Part shown: positions 1-10,772 of the stretch, piece after piece
Layout of the letters: each line of letters begins with the position of its first letter
How positions within the stretch are numbered: position 1 is the first letter of the stretch
Source of the DNA: Tanytarsus gracilentus
Taxonomy: Eukaryota > Arthropoda > Insecta > Diptera > Chironomidae
DNA: 64,000 nt
Direction of reading: 5' to 3'
Assembly (NCBI GenBank): GCA_038502055.1
Contig: JAXRKN010000037.1
Coordinates: 868,001-932,000 of the forward strand
Translations under genes and position numbers: made by a program
The notes under the pieces: model-generated
Told to the model about the DNA's origin: nothing
The model's database searches: none
The model's input: only the letters and a program-made list of their open reading frames with translations

Positions 1-736
1 CAAAATGTCGAATGTGCGTATAATTGAAATTAAATTAATGATGAACACAAACATTGGATGAAAGAAAAAAATAATTAAAGCAAAAAATGACTTAATGAAA
101 TAAACAACGGACATGAATAATAATTTTTCAGTACCCGCATGTTGTTGACAGGTTTCTCTTTGACGCTCAAAAAATCATTAATAATAACTACACGCTGACT
201 TAAAAGTGTCATGCAAAGTGAATTCGATCCATGAGCGTCATGAGAAGGTAATCGGATTTTAGATAACAATAGAATTGCTACTGTGATTATTTTTTTTCAT
301 GATAAATTCGCGAAATATATTTTCCACTAACTCGTCACAGCTCACTTAAGTCCTTATCATTACACACATATGTACATAATTACGCGTACCGCTTTGTTTA
401 ACTCCCACAACCTTCTTTTTTTTCTCTACTACCTTTATTTTCCGTCATACACATTCAAATACACTTGCACCTTTATCATGTGTAATGTGAACGATTTTTT
501 ATGTCATAAAATAATTTTTATCTCACTCTACTTTTTTTTCTCTCTGTATGAAAATTCATCTTTTTTTTATTGTAGAAGAAAATCTCGATCTGACTTTTCC
601 ACTTCATTCTCGCTCCCTCTCTCTATCTCGTGTTCTATTTGTTACTCGCTCCAAATGATTACTTTCTGATATTATGCGGTAGAGTACGTGTGTAGCCATT
701 ACCTAAAAAAATTTCAGTCAAAAAATTGCTCGGTAG
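1..736. other. Upstream non-coding region
   Basis: AT-rich sequence with pyrimidine runs. I see no recognisable protein domain or RNA gene here. Short open frames on both strands have random-looking composition. It probably contains the 5' UTR or promoter of the transporter gene that follows, but no core promoter element is convincing. Confidence 0.4.
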
Positions 737-1210
737 ATGATGATGGAAAACGTGGAATTTCAAGCTGAAATTGGTGATAGTGAAAATGACTGTGATGCGA
801 AGAATTTGTTAATGAAAAAGAACTTTTCATGGAACGCAACAATAAGTAGCAATAATTTAACTTTTAATTCACTTAATTCGCTTGCTCAATCAAAAAGCTT
901 TCGTATCGCGCGATCTAAATCGAATCCTCATGTCCTCGAGGGTGTTGGTGTGATTCCATCGGCAAATAAAAAAATTAAATCGCTACAGCAGCTGATATCG
1001 AATCGATTCAGCTCGCAAGTGCTTTCGAATGGTGGCAATGCTAGTTATAACAATGGCAGAACAAAAAATAATAAACTCGCTCCACTTGCTAAAGCAATCT
1101 CGTTTACATCAATGACAACGACCAATCAAACCCTATCGACACCGACTGCATTTCAAATGACGATGCGCCAACCACTTTACAGTTTTAGTAAATTTCTTCT
1201 CTACTGCAAG
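737..1210 (+). CDS. Probable 5' coding exon of the MFSD14-like transporter
   Basis: An open frame beginning with three consecutive ATG codons (737, 740, 743) runs to a stop at 1228. It encodes a Ser/Asn-rich hydrophilic stretch that looks coding (for example SKSFRIARSKSNPHVLEG) but that I do not recognise. The first firmly recognised transporter exon starts at 2496 in phase 0 and lacks a start codon, so an upstream coding exon is required. A donor at 1211 (CAAG|GTCATT) would join in phase 0, but it is a weak donor. A better-looking GTAAAT donor at 1188 is in phase 1 and would need a second acceptor at 2502. The link is therefore inferred. A separate short gene, or a missed small exon between 1228 and 2495, cannot be excluded. 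Confidence 0.45.
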
Positions 1211-2495
1211 GTCATTACAGTACTTTAAGCAAACAAAAAAAAGTGTTATATGAGCTTTAGAATGATATCATGATTTTTATATAATTTACTAGACGAGTGT
1301 GGAGATAACAGATTATAGAGCACTTCAAATTATGACATTTATAAGCCCACGCATAAGTTTAGTTTTCTTGTGATAAACACTTAAAAGCATTTAAACCTGA
1401 TCCACTTATTTTAACTGAGCTATATAATTATTTTGAAATAAATCTCTCAATAATTTCATAATCACTGATTTTTTGAAAAATGTCATTGGATACGCACAAT
1501 AACAAAATTGTGAGTCATGATAAAAAGTGAAAATTAATTGTTTTCTAATGTAAACAGAAAAAGATTAAATTACTTTGAAAATTCATCATTTCAGTGCCTC
1601 TCGGTGTATTCGTAATTAGGCTTTAATTAATATTCTCAGAAATTTTGTGTTGAATCTGATCAAATTTAAAAAAGTTTTGAAATTTAACAAATTTCATTTT
1701 GAGGCACAATAACAATATTTTAAGAGCTTTAGAGCTTTTTAAAAAATAATTTCTTTTAATATTTTTAAATTTCCTTGGGCTTTTTTCACTTGCCGACAGA
1801 AGAAACAAAATATTTCATCTTTTCTGGAATTTTAACTTTGCATGCCGAGAAAAGTATTTTCCATATTTAACTCGCAGTCATATTTCACCATAAAAATTAA
1901 AATAACTCTCATATGTTTTGCAATTTTCCGCACAGTTCATTGTTGGATGAAATATTTAAAAAAAAAATATCTCGAAGGCATTTAAGATTTGTTTCAAATT
2001 GTTTACAGGATGTTCGTGTCTTAATTGTTTAATTTTACAAAGTAACAAGTTTTAGAACCTTAATTAGCTCACAAACAATTTAATCTGTTGTCTCTACCCG
2101 GTAATTTAATCACCCTTAAACCTTTTATTTTCCTAACCCTGTGCAAGCTTCCAAAGTAAAAATCAGAATAAAAAATTTTTGTATGATTTTATTTGCGCAT
2201 ATTATTCCACTCGAACTGAAAAAAAAACTTAATTTTCTCTCTTCAAATTATTTTTTCTCCTCTCTGTCTGTCTTTTTGCTGTGTGCCTCTTAATACTGCT
2301 ACCAGTCATCTGTTGCAATCAGAATGAATGTGTGTAATAATTCTCTTGAGTAATTTAACTTAAATTAGATGATTAATTGCCCTTTGTGAATTTTTAAGAC
2401 AAAAAGTGCTGATGGCTTAAAAAAGCTTTCAATTTATCTTAATTGGATTTTCTTCTAATCTCTTCTTTTTTTCCTTCTTCGATTCATGATTGCAG

Positions 2496-4860
2496 AGCTC
2501 AGGCATTGGAGAGCCATCGGTTTATCATGCTTTAGTAGTGATATTTTTAGAATATTTCTCTTGGGGACTTTTAACGATGCCCATCATCAATGTGCTGAAC
2601 AAGACGTTTCCCGATCACACATTTCTGATGAATGGACTTGTGATGGGGATAAAAGGAATTTTCTCATTCTTGTCGGCACCACTCATTGGAGCCCTCTCGG
2701 ATGTGTGGGGTAGAAAGTTTTTTCTCCTCATTACAGTATTTTTCACGTGTGCACCGATTCCGCTCATGTCTATCAATTCGTGGTAAGTTGGATCATTGAC
2801 TTTATGTCCTGCCATGTGATTAATTACGTTTTTATTTTTTATTTTTTTAGGTGGTTCTTTGCTTTGATCTCAATAAGTGGCGTTTTTGCCGTAACATTCT
2901 CAGTCGTATTTGCATATGTCGCTGACGTAACGACAGTCGAGGAAAGATCAAGGGCCTATGGCTTAGTGTCAGCGACCTTTGCCGCAAGTTTGGTAAGTGT
3001 CATAAATCACATTCACATAGCCATTATCGATTAACGATTTATTTTAGGTAATTTCGCCGGCATTAGGAGCTTATTTGAATGATAAATATTCCGAGTCACT
3101 CGTGGTGGCATTGGCGAGTGCTATTGCCATTCTTGATGTCTTTTTCATTCTCGTTGCCGTCCCAGAGTCATTGCCAGAAAAAGTTCGACCAAACACGTGG
3201 AGAAATGGCGGTGCACCAATCAGTTGGGAGCAAGCCGATCCCTTTTCAGCTCTACGGCGTGTCGGAATGAATCAAACTGTGCTCATGCAATGTCTCACAG
3301 TTCTGCTCTCCTACCTCCCCGAAGCTGGCCAGTATTCGTGCATTTTTGTATACTTAAAGTTGAAGATGCACTTTAGCTCAATAGATGTTTCGATTTTCAT
3401 TGCGGTTGTGGGTGTGTTGAGCATTGTCGCTCAAATGTTCTTGGGAGATTTGATGCGAGTTCTTGGTGCTAAAAGGACTATAATCATTGGATTGACTTTT
3501 GAAACGTTTCAATTGGTAAAATTTATTATTTTATTTTTAATATAACGTCATCATTTTTGTCTTAAATTTCAGTTATGGTTTGGAGTCGGAACCCAGAGGT
3601 GGATGATGTGGGGTGCTGGAATTCTGGCGTCTCTAGCGTCCATTTCATATCCGGCGATCAGTGCATTTGTATCGATTCACACTCATGTGGATCAGCAGGG
3701 GGTTGTCCAGGGAATGGTCACTGGCATGCGTGGTCTTTGCAATGGTCTTGGACCTGCAATGTAAGTAGTTTTAAATTTAATGAAATAAATTCTAAATCTA
3801 ACTTTTTTACAGGTTCGGTGTGATTTTTTATTTATTCAATGTTGACCTGAATGATGAGACGAGAAATTTAAATAGTGTTAATAGTCATGTAAATTTCAAC
3901 GACATAAGAAATGGATTGCTATACAATACATCTTCGGAAGTGCATCAATACAATCAGAATAATAATCTTTACAATAAGGAGATGCGATATGATAATAATT
4001 TTATTACTCAATTCATGCCTGGACCTCCCTTCGTCTTCGGCTCACTAATGGTCGTTTGCGCAATACTCGTCGCAATTTTCATCCGTGAAGAACAGTCCGT
4101 CATCGATGCCAAGCGAACGTCGATTGTTGGTGAGAGGAAAAGTAAAATTTTGGTTTCCGTTTTAGTTCTCTTTACATCTTCTATTTCTTTAATTAAACAA
4201 AATTTATTTCCATTAATTGCTTGCCCACTGCTAACAGCATGGCCAGCACTCTTTATATCCTCTTATGTTCAAAATTCAATTAATTAACTTTTGTTGGCGA
4301 AAAATCATCATCGAAAAAAATTCTCTTCCTTACAGAAACTGACGAAAAAATTAATGTTTACGACAGTGATGTAACTTTTGATATGTTGGAAGCACCTACA
4401 TATTGATTTTAAGCTGTGCATTTTATTTCTAAGTTACACATTGACAAAAAAAATAGAAAAAAATGAGTCAAAAGTAATTATTAAAATTTTCTTTATTCTA
4501 TCTTAGTTTTTAAGTATACTTTTAACACCACTTTCATGCTTTATTTAATTTCCTCTTTTTATTTGAAGTAGTTTAACATTAAAATTATTCTGAGTATTGT
4601 TTTTTAAATTATAATTTTTTTTACATATATAAAAAATTAAATTTTTAGAGCTATGAAAAAAAAATTACTCAGAAAATTATAGTTTTAGATTAGAAAAGCT
4701 TTGCAATTAGAATCTAATGAAACTTTCTCGACTTTATTTCATAGGTCCAATCGAAAATACCTACGGAGATAATATTGAGGATGAAGAGCTTGACGATGAT
4801 GACATACATCGATACTCAGTGACTTTAGTGATTGATGAGGAAGACATTGCTCAGCTTTAA
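2496..4860 (+). CDS. Mfsd14: MFSD14/HIAT1-type major facilitator transporter
   Basis: A multi-pass MFS membrane protein of the hippocampus-abundant-transcript (MFSD14) family, an orphan solute carrier group related to bacterial tetracycline exporters. Exons are 2496-2782, 2851-2992, 3048-3515, 3573-3760, 3813-4129 and 4745-4860, all joined in consistent phase. Family signatures are GIGEPSVYHALVVIFLE at the start, the MFS loop signature GALSDVWGRK, then FAYVADVTTVEERSRAYGLV, ISPALGAYL, PISWEQADPF and LSYLPEAGQYS, and QGVVQGMVTGMRGLCNGLGP near the last helices. The extracellular stretch in exon 5 is longer and Asn-rich compared with the mammalian proteins. The cytoplasmic tail is acidic and ends DEEDIAQL. 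An alternative shorter tail exon lies in the last intron. The 5' coding end is uncertain (see the 737-1210 entry). Confidence 0.93.
4336..4406 (+). other. Alternative 3' terminal exon of the MFSD14-like gene
   Basis: Inside the last intron a good acceptor (ttccttacag) is followed by a frame that fits the phase-1 donor at 4130. It encodes E-TDEKINVYDSDVTF-DMLEAPTY and then stops at TGA 4404-4406. It would replace the 38-residue tail encoded by 4745-4860. Both tails are acidic and hydrophilic, as expected for a cytoplasmic C-terminus. Seen in sequence; use of the exon is inferred. Confidence 0.5.
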
Positions 4861-6406
4861 TTCAATTTATCTCTGTACTGTTCATGATTTTCACATCGAC
4901 AAAGAAATCCATAACAAAAGCGTCTTAAATATAATTTATCAGCAACCAAAGGATGATAACTAGAAATTAATCCACTTCCACTTTATGACAAAAAATATTT
5001 TTGAAAAAGAAAAATGCCATTCACCTTTTGGCTTTAAAAAAATACAAATACAAATCACTGACCTACATTAAATTAACGACAAAAAAATATCAATCGATCG
5101 AGGTGTTTTCAAGCTAGTCATTTTGATACAATAAAAATTCATTTATGTGCGTTTGACTGGTTGGAAAGATGATGATAAGTAAATTTAAATAGAGTAATTT
5201 CCTGAGTCCAATGGACTTAAAACAAATATTCTTAAATTCACAGAAAACAAAATGTTTTGCTAGCCGACCTTTTAATAAAAACACTTTTGCTGTCAATTAG
5301 TGAATTTTCTTACAAAATTAAAATTTTGATGCTAATGAAAAAGTTACCTACTTCACCATCACTTTAAATTTAAAGTTTAAGCATTGCATTGTAATTTAAA
5401 GATTACTAATTTTTAATATGAAATATTAGGAAATTTCTTTTAGATGATGAAAGGCGATAATTTAAGAATGATGACACACGCTTATTCAAAGTTTTAAATT
5501 AATTTGTACATAATTTATTATAATTTAAGAATTTTTTACCTCTTTCACCTCCTACAACACAGAGCTTTTTTTTCACAATAAGAAAAGTTTTTAATAAAAG
5601 TTGATTTTTAAAAGTTTTGTTAAATTTTTGCTCTACAATGAAACCATTGTGTGATTTTGAAAAAAAAGAACCTGATGTTTAATGATACGAAAAAAAGGGA
5701 TAATCTTTAATTTTGTAATGAAAAAGAAATTATTAAAAATGAGACTATGATGAAACGTGTAAATAAGGGTAAGAATGATTTTTAATTTCTCCTTTCAAAA
5801 ATGAAATATTTTAAACTATTAAGTTAATCAAAAAAAGAGTTATTTATCAAACATATTGAGGATAACTCGAAGGAGAAAAAAATTAGAAGAGTTGAAAATA
5901 AAGAAAACTTCGTTATGAACATAAAAAAATACAAATTTATTTAATTTGCAGCACGACGAATTCAAATGCTTCAATTTAATTGAAACGCCTTTTTAAAATA
6001 GAGCCTTTGAAATTAATTTTTGATTTATCCATTTTACGATTACAGGCAAATTAAAAATCTGAAATAAAAGCTGACATAAAAGCTTTCTTATTGAATCATT
6101 TTTTATTTACTTATTTCTCTATCTTCACTGTTGTCTCTCAAAACATCAGAAATTAATTTTAATTGAAAAAAATCTTTGCACGTTTCTCTACTTCAAAAAT
6201 TACGATAAAACTGTATGGAAATAAATTGAGATTGAAAAACTTAAGTGGTAAAATTTTGTGAAAGAAATGATTGTTACTTTTGCTGAGAGAGATGTCAAAA
6301 AATATTCCTATATTTTTAATCATTTAGTATTGTTAGCATATTATTTATCTTCTTTTCTTTCATGTTGTCAACTTTAATGCATAATTTTATATTTTTGCAC
6401 CACAGT
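4861..6406. other. Convergent intergenic region
   Basis: About 1.5 kb between the stop codons of two convergent genes (the transporter and ALYREF). It is AT-rich with many A and T runs. I see no gene. It should contain both 3' UTRs. Confidence 0.5.
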
Positions 6407-7990
6407 TTAAGCTTGCATGGTGTACGCATCTAATTCAGCGTTTAGCTCATCAATTGTAACTTCTGGCTTCTTGTTGCGTTGTCTTGGACCACTCGCACCG
6501 GCACCTCCACGTCCGCCGCCACCGCCACCAAATCGACGAGCAGCTAAAAAACATTATGTTAATCTAAGATTTAATGTTTTCAGTTAAATTTAACTACCTG
6601 GTGCTCCTCTACGTGGTGAGCCTCGGGGTTTGTTGGTGCTGAATGAAGGTGTTTTTCTGACGGTTGCTTGCGGAATATCAGATGTTGCCACTTCAATGCT
6701 CATGGGACGCCCATCCAAAGGCACTCCGTTGTATGTTTTCATGGCCTTCAAAGCATCATTACGACGTTCAAAAATTACATCAGCGGTGCCTAAACAGATA
6801 TTAAACTAATTACTCAATCTATTTGATAAGTGTGTGTGTGATGAAAGTTTTGACTTACCAAGTGATCTGCCAGAACGGTCATAATGTACTGAAGCTCCTT
6901 TCAAGTGTCCAAATTCCAGAAATAGTTCTTTAATATCGGCATCCGATACGCTGTAGTCCAAGTTTGATACGAGAAGTTTTGTTGTTCCCAATGCACCACC
7001 AGCTCCTTTTCGTACTCCTTCAAACATATCATGTTTCCAAGCGCTGTTTACATCACCCTAGAAATGGATTTTGTGTTTTTTTGTCGATTTGTCAAGATTG
7101 ATTTGAGTCCTCGAGAAATTATTCCCATATGTGCAAAAATTATATATCCACAATGAGAGATCATATTCGATGGAGATGAGAGAGTTGAAAATGTGATAAG
7201 AGGTAGAAAGTCCAAACTGCAACCTAAGTTTTTCTAAATCTGTTTTTTTTTCAGGATTTATTTGAGGTGGTAAGAAAATTGGAATTCACGAAATGTGATA
7301 AGAAAATTATAGCGCACTATATTGGTGGTTTAAATTGTCTAATGCACGCACTGAATATATTGATTTTTTTCTCTAATGATACGGAATGTCCTAAATTTCA
7401 CTGGATCTACTTTATATTTTTTTGTTGAAGTGGGCGAGATCCAGTGAAACATTATTATCACCATGAAACTTTAATTACTGTTTATTTTGTGATTAAAAAA
7501 AATTATAAAGAGTTTCCGGATCGTACTGGATCTATAAATAATTTTTTCTAAGATCCAGTAGAACATTTTCACTAAATCCACAATCACTAAATCTTATCGC
7601 GGGGGATTTTTTGTCACGAATCTGATGATGATGAGTGAACTCCATAAAAGCCACAGTAATAATCAGAATGATTTATCATCGCTCTTTATCCCACACAGAG
7701 TCGTCACTCACTCACTCCGTCCTCCATCTTGAATTTTCAATCCTCTTCTATTTTTCCCAAGCTTATCACCTTACCCGTGTGTATTTTGCACGCGTAATTC
7801 CACCGCGGCCGCGGCCTCCTTTGGCGATTCCTCCTCCACCGCCTCCGAATTTCTTGTTTGGCGATCCCTTGTTGTTAGCATTATTATTTCTTTTGAAGCC
7901 GCTTCCTCCTCCTCCACGACGATTTCCTACTTTTGACTTTTTATTGCTACTGATGATATCGTCTAAGCTCATTTCAATCTTATCCATCAT
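6407..7990 (-). CDS. Ref1: ALYREF/Ref1 mRNA export adaptor (THO complex subunit 4)
   Basis: Nuclear RNA-binding adaptor that couples transcription and splicing to mRNA export through TREX and NXF1. Exons on the minus strand are 7990-7775, 7057-6859, 6789-6598 and 6543-6407. All junctions have GT-AG ends and consistent phase. The N-terminal REF-binding motif KIEMSLDDII is followed by an RGG-rich segment. An RRM starts at TKLLVSNLDYSVSDADIKEL and includes VHYDRSGRSLGTADVIFERR. A second Gly/Arg-rich segment precedes the C-terminal REF motif (VTIDELNAELDAYTM). The conserved linker GDVNSAWKHDMF joins exons 1 and 2. The start at 7990 (two consecutive Met codons) fits the family. The first intron (7058-7774) is long for this window and carries two related hairpins. 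The gene is divergent from inturned, with about 400 bp between the start codons. Confidence 0.95.
7396..7560. repeat. Two related inverted repeats in ALYREF intron 1
   Basis: TTTCACTGGATCT (7396-7408) and its exact complement AGATCCAGTGAAA (7437-7449) form a 13-bp stem with a 28-nt loop. A second copy, TACTGGATCT (7524-7533) and AGATCCAGTA (7551-7560), forms a 10-bp stem. Both right arms run on into AACATT, so the two hairpins look like a diverged tandem duplication. They may be a mobile-element remnant or an RNA structure within the pre-mRNA. Confidence 0.6.
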
Positions 7991-8397
7991 TACGTTCTTT
8001 AATGCTTCTTTTCCACAATAATTTGATGAGTTTTGAGTTGATTTGAGGTCGATTTTTTGAAATTAAATGATTTGTTGAAATTTTTTCGCGTGCGACGGGG
8101 ATCGTTTTGAAACGTTTTGTGGATGATGTACCCGTTTGAATGGAGTGGAAACTTTAATTTGAATTTTCAGAAACCGTTAGTAAAAACTATAAAATAAAAA
8201 AATTTAATTAATATTTGAAAACAAACTTGAAATTTAAATTGGTGAAATTTTTAAAAATATTTTGGCATTTAAATTTTTTTTTTCAAACATAAAAATTTAT
8301 AGATCTCATTTTTTCTTTACATGATGACCCCCAGTGTAACTTTTCATTTAAATCAATGTCCATCAGAACATTAAGCATATATTTTTTTGAGTGAAAA
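7991..8397. promoter_or_regulatory. Divergent intergenic (shared promoter) region
   Basis: About 400 bp separates the start codons of ALYREF (minus) and inturned (plus). It must hold both promoters and 5' UTRs. I see no unambiguous core element, so the call rests on gene orientation. Confidence 0.4.
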
Positions 8398-10674
8398 ATG
8401 TCGCATTCCGATGCAGTTAGCGATTGTAGCTCGTACTCATATTCACCCGAGTATCGAAATTTTATCGACGAGGAGCATGGATCGTCTCTTTTCTACATCA
8501 TAGCTCATCCCGTAGATCACCAAAAATCTTCAACTAATGCGCAACATAATCAAGATGCTTTTAGTAAGGAATTCTCACGCATGTCACTGAGAAAACGCAA
8601 CAAGGGAATTTTGTCAAAGCTAACAATTAAAAAGTCAGTTTTTGATTTTAAAGTGATCGATTGCAATAAATATGAGCATGTCGATGGGGTTTTAAAAGAG
8701 CTTAAAATTAGAAATAAAAGTGGCAAAGTGATCAAGCCGAAGCATGGAGATAAAAGAACTCTCTTTGAAATTATGTTCAATGCAACGATCATTTTAGCTC
8801 CCGACAATAAGCGACTCATTATAGAGAGCATAAATCCTTGCTCGGTGCTACAGAAGGACATTAAAATTGGTGACTACGTAAAATCTATTGACGGTGAAAT
8901 ATTCACGGCTGAAAATTCAAATTTACTCCTGGTAAAAGTTCAATCTCAAAAGACTTTTAAAATGGTTGCCGAAGAGAGCTTGAAGGATGAACTTGAGGAT
9001 GCTCAGGAAGAAATTAAAATGATAAAAGTCGGTGATGTTATCGAAAAAAAGGAAAAGCTTTTTAAGCTCCTCGCCGAGTCTCATGAATTAATTTTTAGCC
9101 TTAATATCATTGTGAAAAATGAGCAAATGAATGAAGACTCTGGCGATTTTATGACTGTCTATTCGTATCCACCTCAGGAGAACAATTTTCTCCACAAACT
9201 TAAAGGAGCTTTTTTAACTATTGCATCGCTCGTTAAAAGCTCTCATGATACCCATCCAACAACCACTGACATTAAAGTTCACAACACAATATTTCACATC
9301 ACCTACACAATCAGAAATGGCGACAATGAATTCATATTTTTAGGGTTTAACTCAAACTACGCTCAACTTTTTGATGCTGAAAAGTTAACACGTAATTTCA
9401 TTGCCTTCCTCGACTACATTTATCCGAGTCTTTTAATTGTCAATGAATTCGATCAATTGACAGCATTTTGTGAAATGATGAAAATTCAGTTGGTCAAAAA
9501 GACATCGAACGCGATTGATTTTGAGCAGCAATTTCCACTTGCTAAATTCGTGAGTCTCCCTAAAGAAATTGTTTTGAGAGTCAACGATGCATTGAGTGAA
9601 CTTGAGGCGATGGATTATCGCAATTGGAATGAAGGATTGTTGGAGTTGTTTGGAAAGTTTTTCATTATTGGATCGTGCCTCTACTACAAGACATCCCTGA
9701 TATGCTCACATTTAAGGAAGAAAGAAATGGAAGATGTTGAGCTTTTTCTGCGTCATACTTGCATCAAATCGTTCTATGAGACTTGTCTCTTGAGAGAAAT
9801 TGCTCTTTGGCAACGAGTCTATCCGCGTGATTATCAATCATTTAATTTAGAAAATGATTCAGCTAAGAATAAAGTTTTTCTTCTCATCGCTGCACATGGT
9901 AGTTTGATGATTTGCGTGCTCCTTGAGGAAAATGGTTACAATGACTCGAATACAGAAGTTGAACCGCAAAGCTCAAATTACCTCGTTCATTTTCTCGAAG
10001 AGATGGAAGATGTGATTGATCATCTGAAATATATTGGAATTGAAAATCTCACAAAAATTTGGATTAACGCAGCAAAACGACCGCAAGTTAAAGATCCTAT
10101 GGAAAATGACAAAACAAAAAAAAATGAAGATTTTGCATTGAAAAATATAAAAGAGGAAAATGAAGACGATGAAGCGTCCGACTACGACAGTCAAATAGAC
10201 AGCCAGAAGAGTAGCAGTGGATTTGATAATGAAGATGCTTTTTATAAAGATTTTTCGGACATAATTCCACAAACTCTCACAACTGGTCCAGAAAACGTCC
10301 TCTATCATTTTACTCAACTTGACTTTGCAGAAGGCATCGTGCTCACATCGATTAATGAGAATTCAGCACAAAATGAGCCCAATGAAATTCTTCTGAATGT
10401 ATTCCGTAAAGGCTGTATTAAAATCCACAAAATGTTTCAGAACACCATTAAGTTCAATCAAATGCTTTCGGAGGAGAAGAAAATTAGTGGAAGTAAAAAT
10501 AATCCTAAAGAGCAAGGAATGCAGTTAGACTTGAAGATTGGTGAAAAAGTAATTAAATTGATGATTGTAGGAAGACTTATTGGAGCTAAAGAGCTCTTTG
10601 TTTGCTACGACGCAAAAATCCCTCAGAATATGGTTGAAATGGCGTTTAGATTGGTTTTGAACACGGCAGGATAG
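8398..10674 (+). CDS. in: Inturned-like planar cell polarity effector (CPLANE component)
   Basis: A single uninterrupted frame of 758 residues, unusual among the intron-rich genes here. It matches the inturned family, which acts with fuzzy and fritz in the CPLANE complex in planar polarity and ciliogenesis. A Ser-rich N-terminus is followed by a basic segment and a PDZ-like fold around residues 120-195, with core IMFNATIILAPDNKRLIIES and GDYVKSIDGEIF. Longin-like segments follow, for example FMTVYSYPP near residue 250 and LVHFLEEMEDVIDHLKYIG near 530. A low-complexity acidic insert lies near residues 575-605, and a third conserved block containing VLYHFTQLDFAEGI comes after it. Length is somewhat below the fly protein as I recall it. 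Assignment is from overall family resemblance. Start 8398 is the first Met, just after an upstream AT-rich stretch. Confidence 0.75.
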   Translation: MSHSDAVSDCSSYSYSPEYRNFIDEEHGSSLFYIIAHPVDHQKSSTNAQHNQDAFSKEFSRMSLRKRNKGILSKLTIKKSVFDFKVIDCNKYEHVDGVLKELKIRNKSGKVIKPKHGDKRTLFEIMFNATIILAPDNKRLIIESINPCSVLQKDIKIGDYVKSIDGEIFTAENSNLLLVKVQSQKTFKMVAEESLKDELEDAQEEIKMIKVGDVIEKKEKLFKLLAESHELIFSLNIIVKNEQMNEDSGDFMTVYSYPPQENNFLHKLKGAFLTIASLVKSSHDTHPTTTDIKVHNTIFHITYTIRNGDNEFIFLGFNSNYAQLFDAEKLTRNFIAFLDYIYPSLLIVNEFDQLTAFCEMMKIQLVKKTSNAIDFEQQFPLAKFVSLPKEIVLRVNDALSELEAMDYRNWNEGLLELFGKFFIIGSCLYYKTSLICSHLRKKEMEDVELFLRHTCIKSFYETCLLREIALWQRVYPRDYQSFNLENDSAKNKVFLLIAAHGSLMICVLLEENGYNDSNTEVEPQSSNYLVHFLEEMEDVIDHLKYIGIENLTKIWINAAKRPQVKDPMENDKTKKNEDFALKNIKEENEDDEASDYDSQIDSQKSSSGFDNEDAFYKDFSDIIPQTLTTGPENVLYHFTQLDFAEGIVLTSINENSAQNEPNEILLNVFRKGCIKIHKMFQNTIKFNQMLSEEKKISGSKNNPKEQGMQLDLKIGEKVIKLMIVGRLIGAKELFVCYDAKIPQNMVEMAFRLVLNTAG

Positions 10675-10730
10675 TATTAGACTGAATTATTTATCCGTCC
10701 ATTAAATTTAGAGTTTTTAGTATTTTTGAT

Positions 10731-10736
10731 AATAAA
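10731..10736 (+). terminator. Likely poly(A) signal of inturned
   Basis: AATAAA lies 57 bp after the inturned stop codon and 37 bp before the stop codon of the convergent Ddx1 gene. The two 3' UTRs must therefore be very short or overlap. Confidence 0.5.
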
Positions 10737-10772
10737 AAAAATTAAAGCAATGTATTGAAAATTACTTTTTGA

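Noticed and set aside
370..669. Open frame of 99 codons upstream of the transporter
   Set aside because: Composition is dominated by Phe/Leu/Ser from pyrimidine-rich DNA, with no recognisable domain; it looks like chance.
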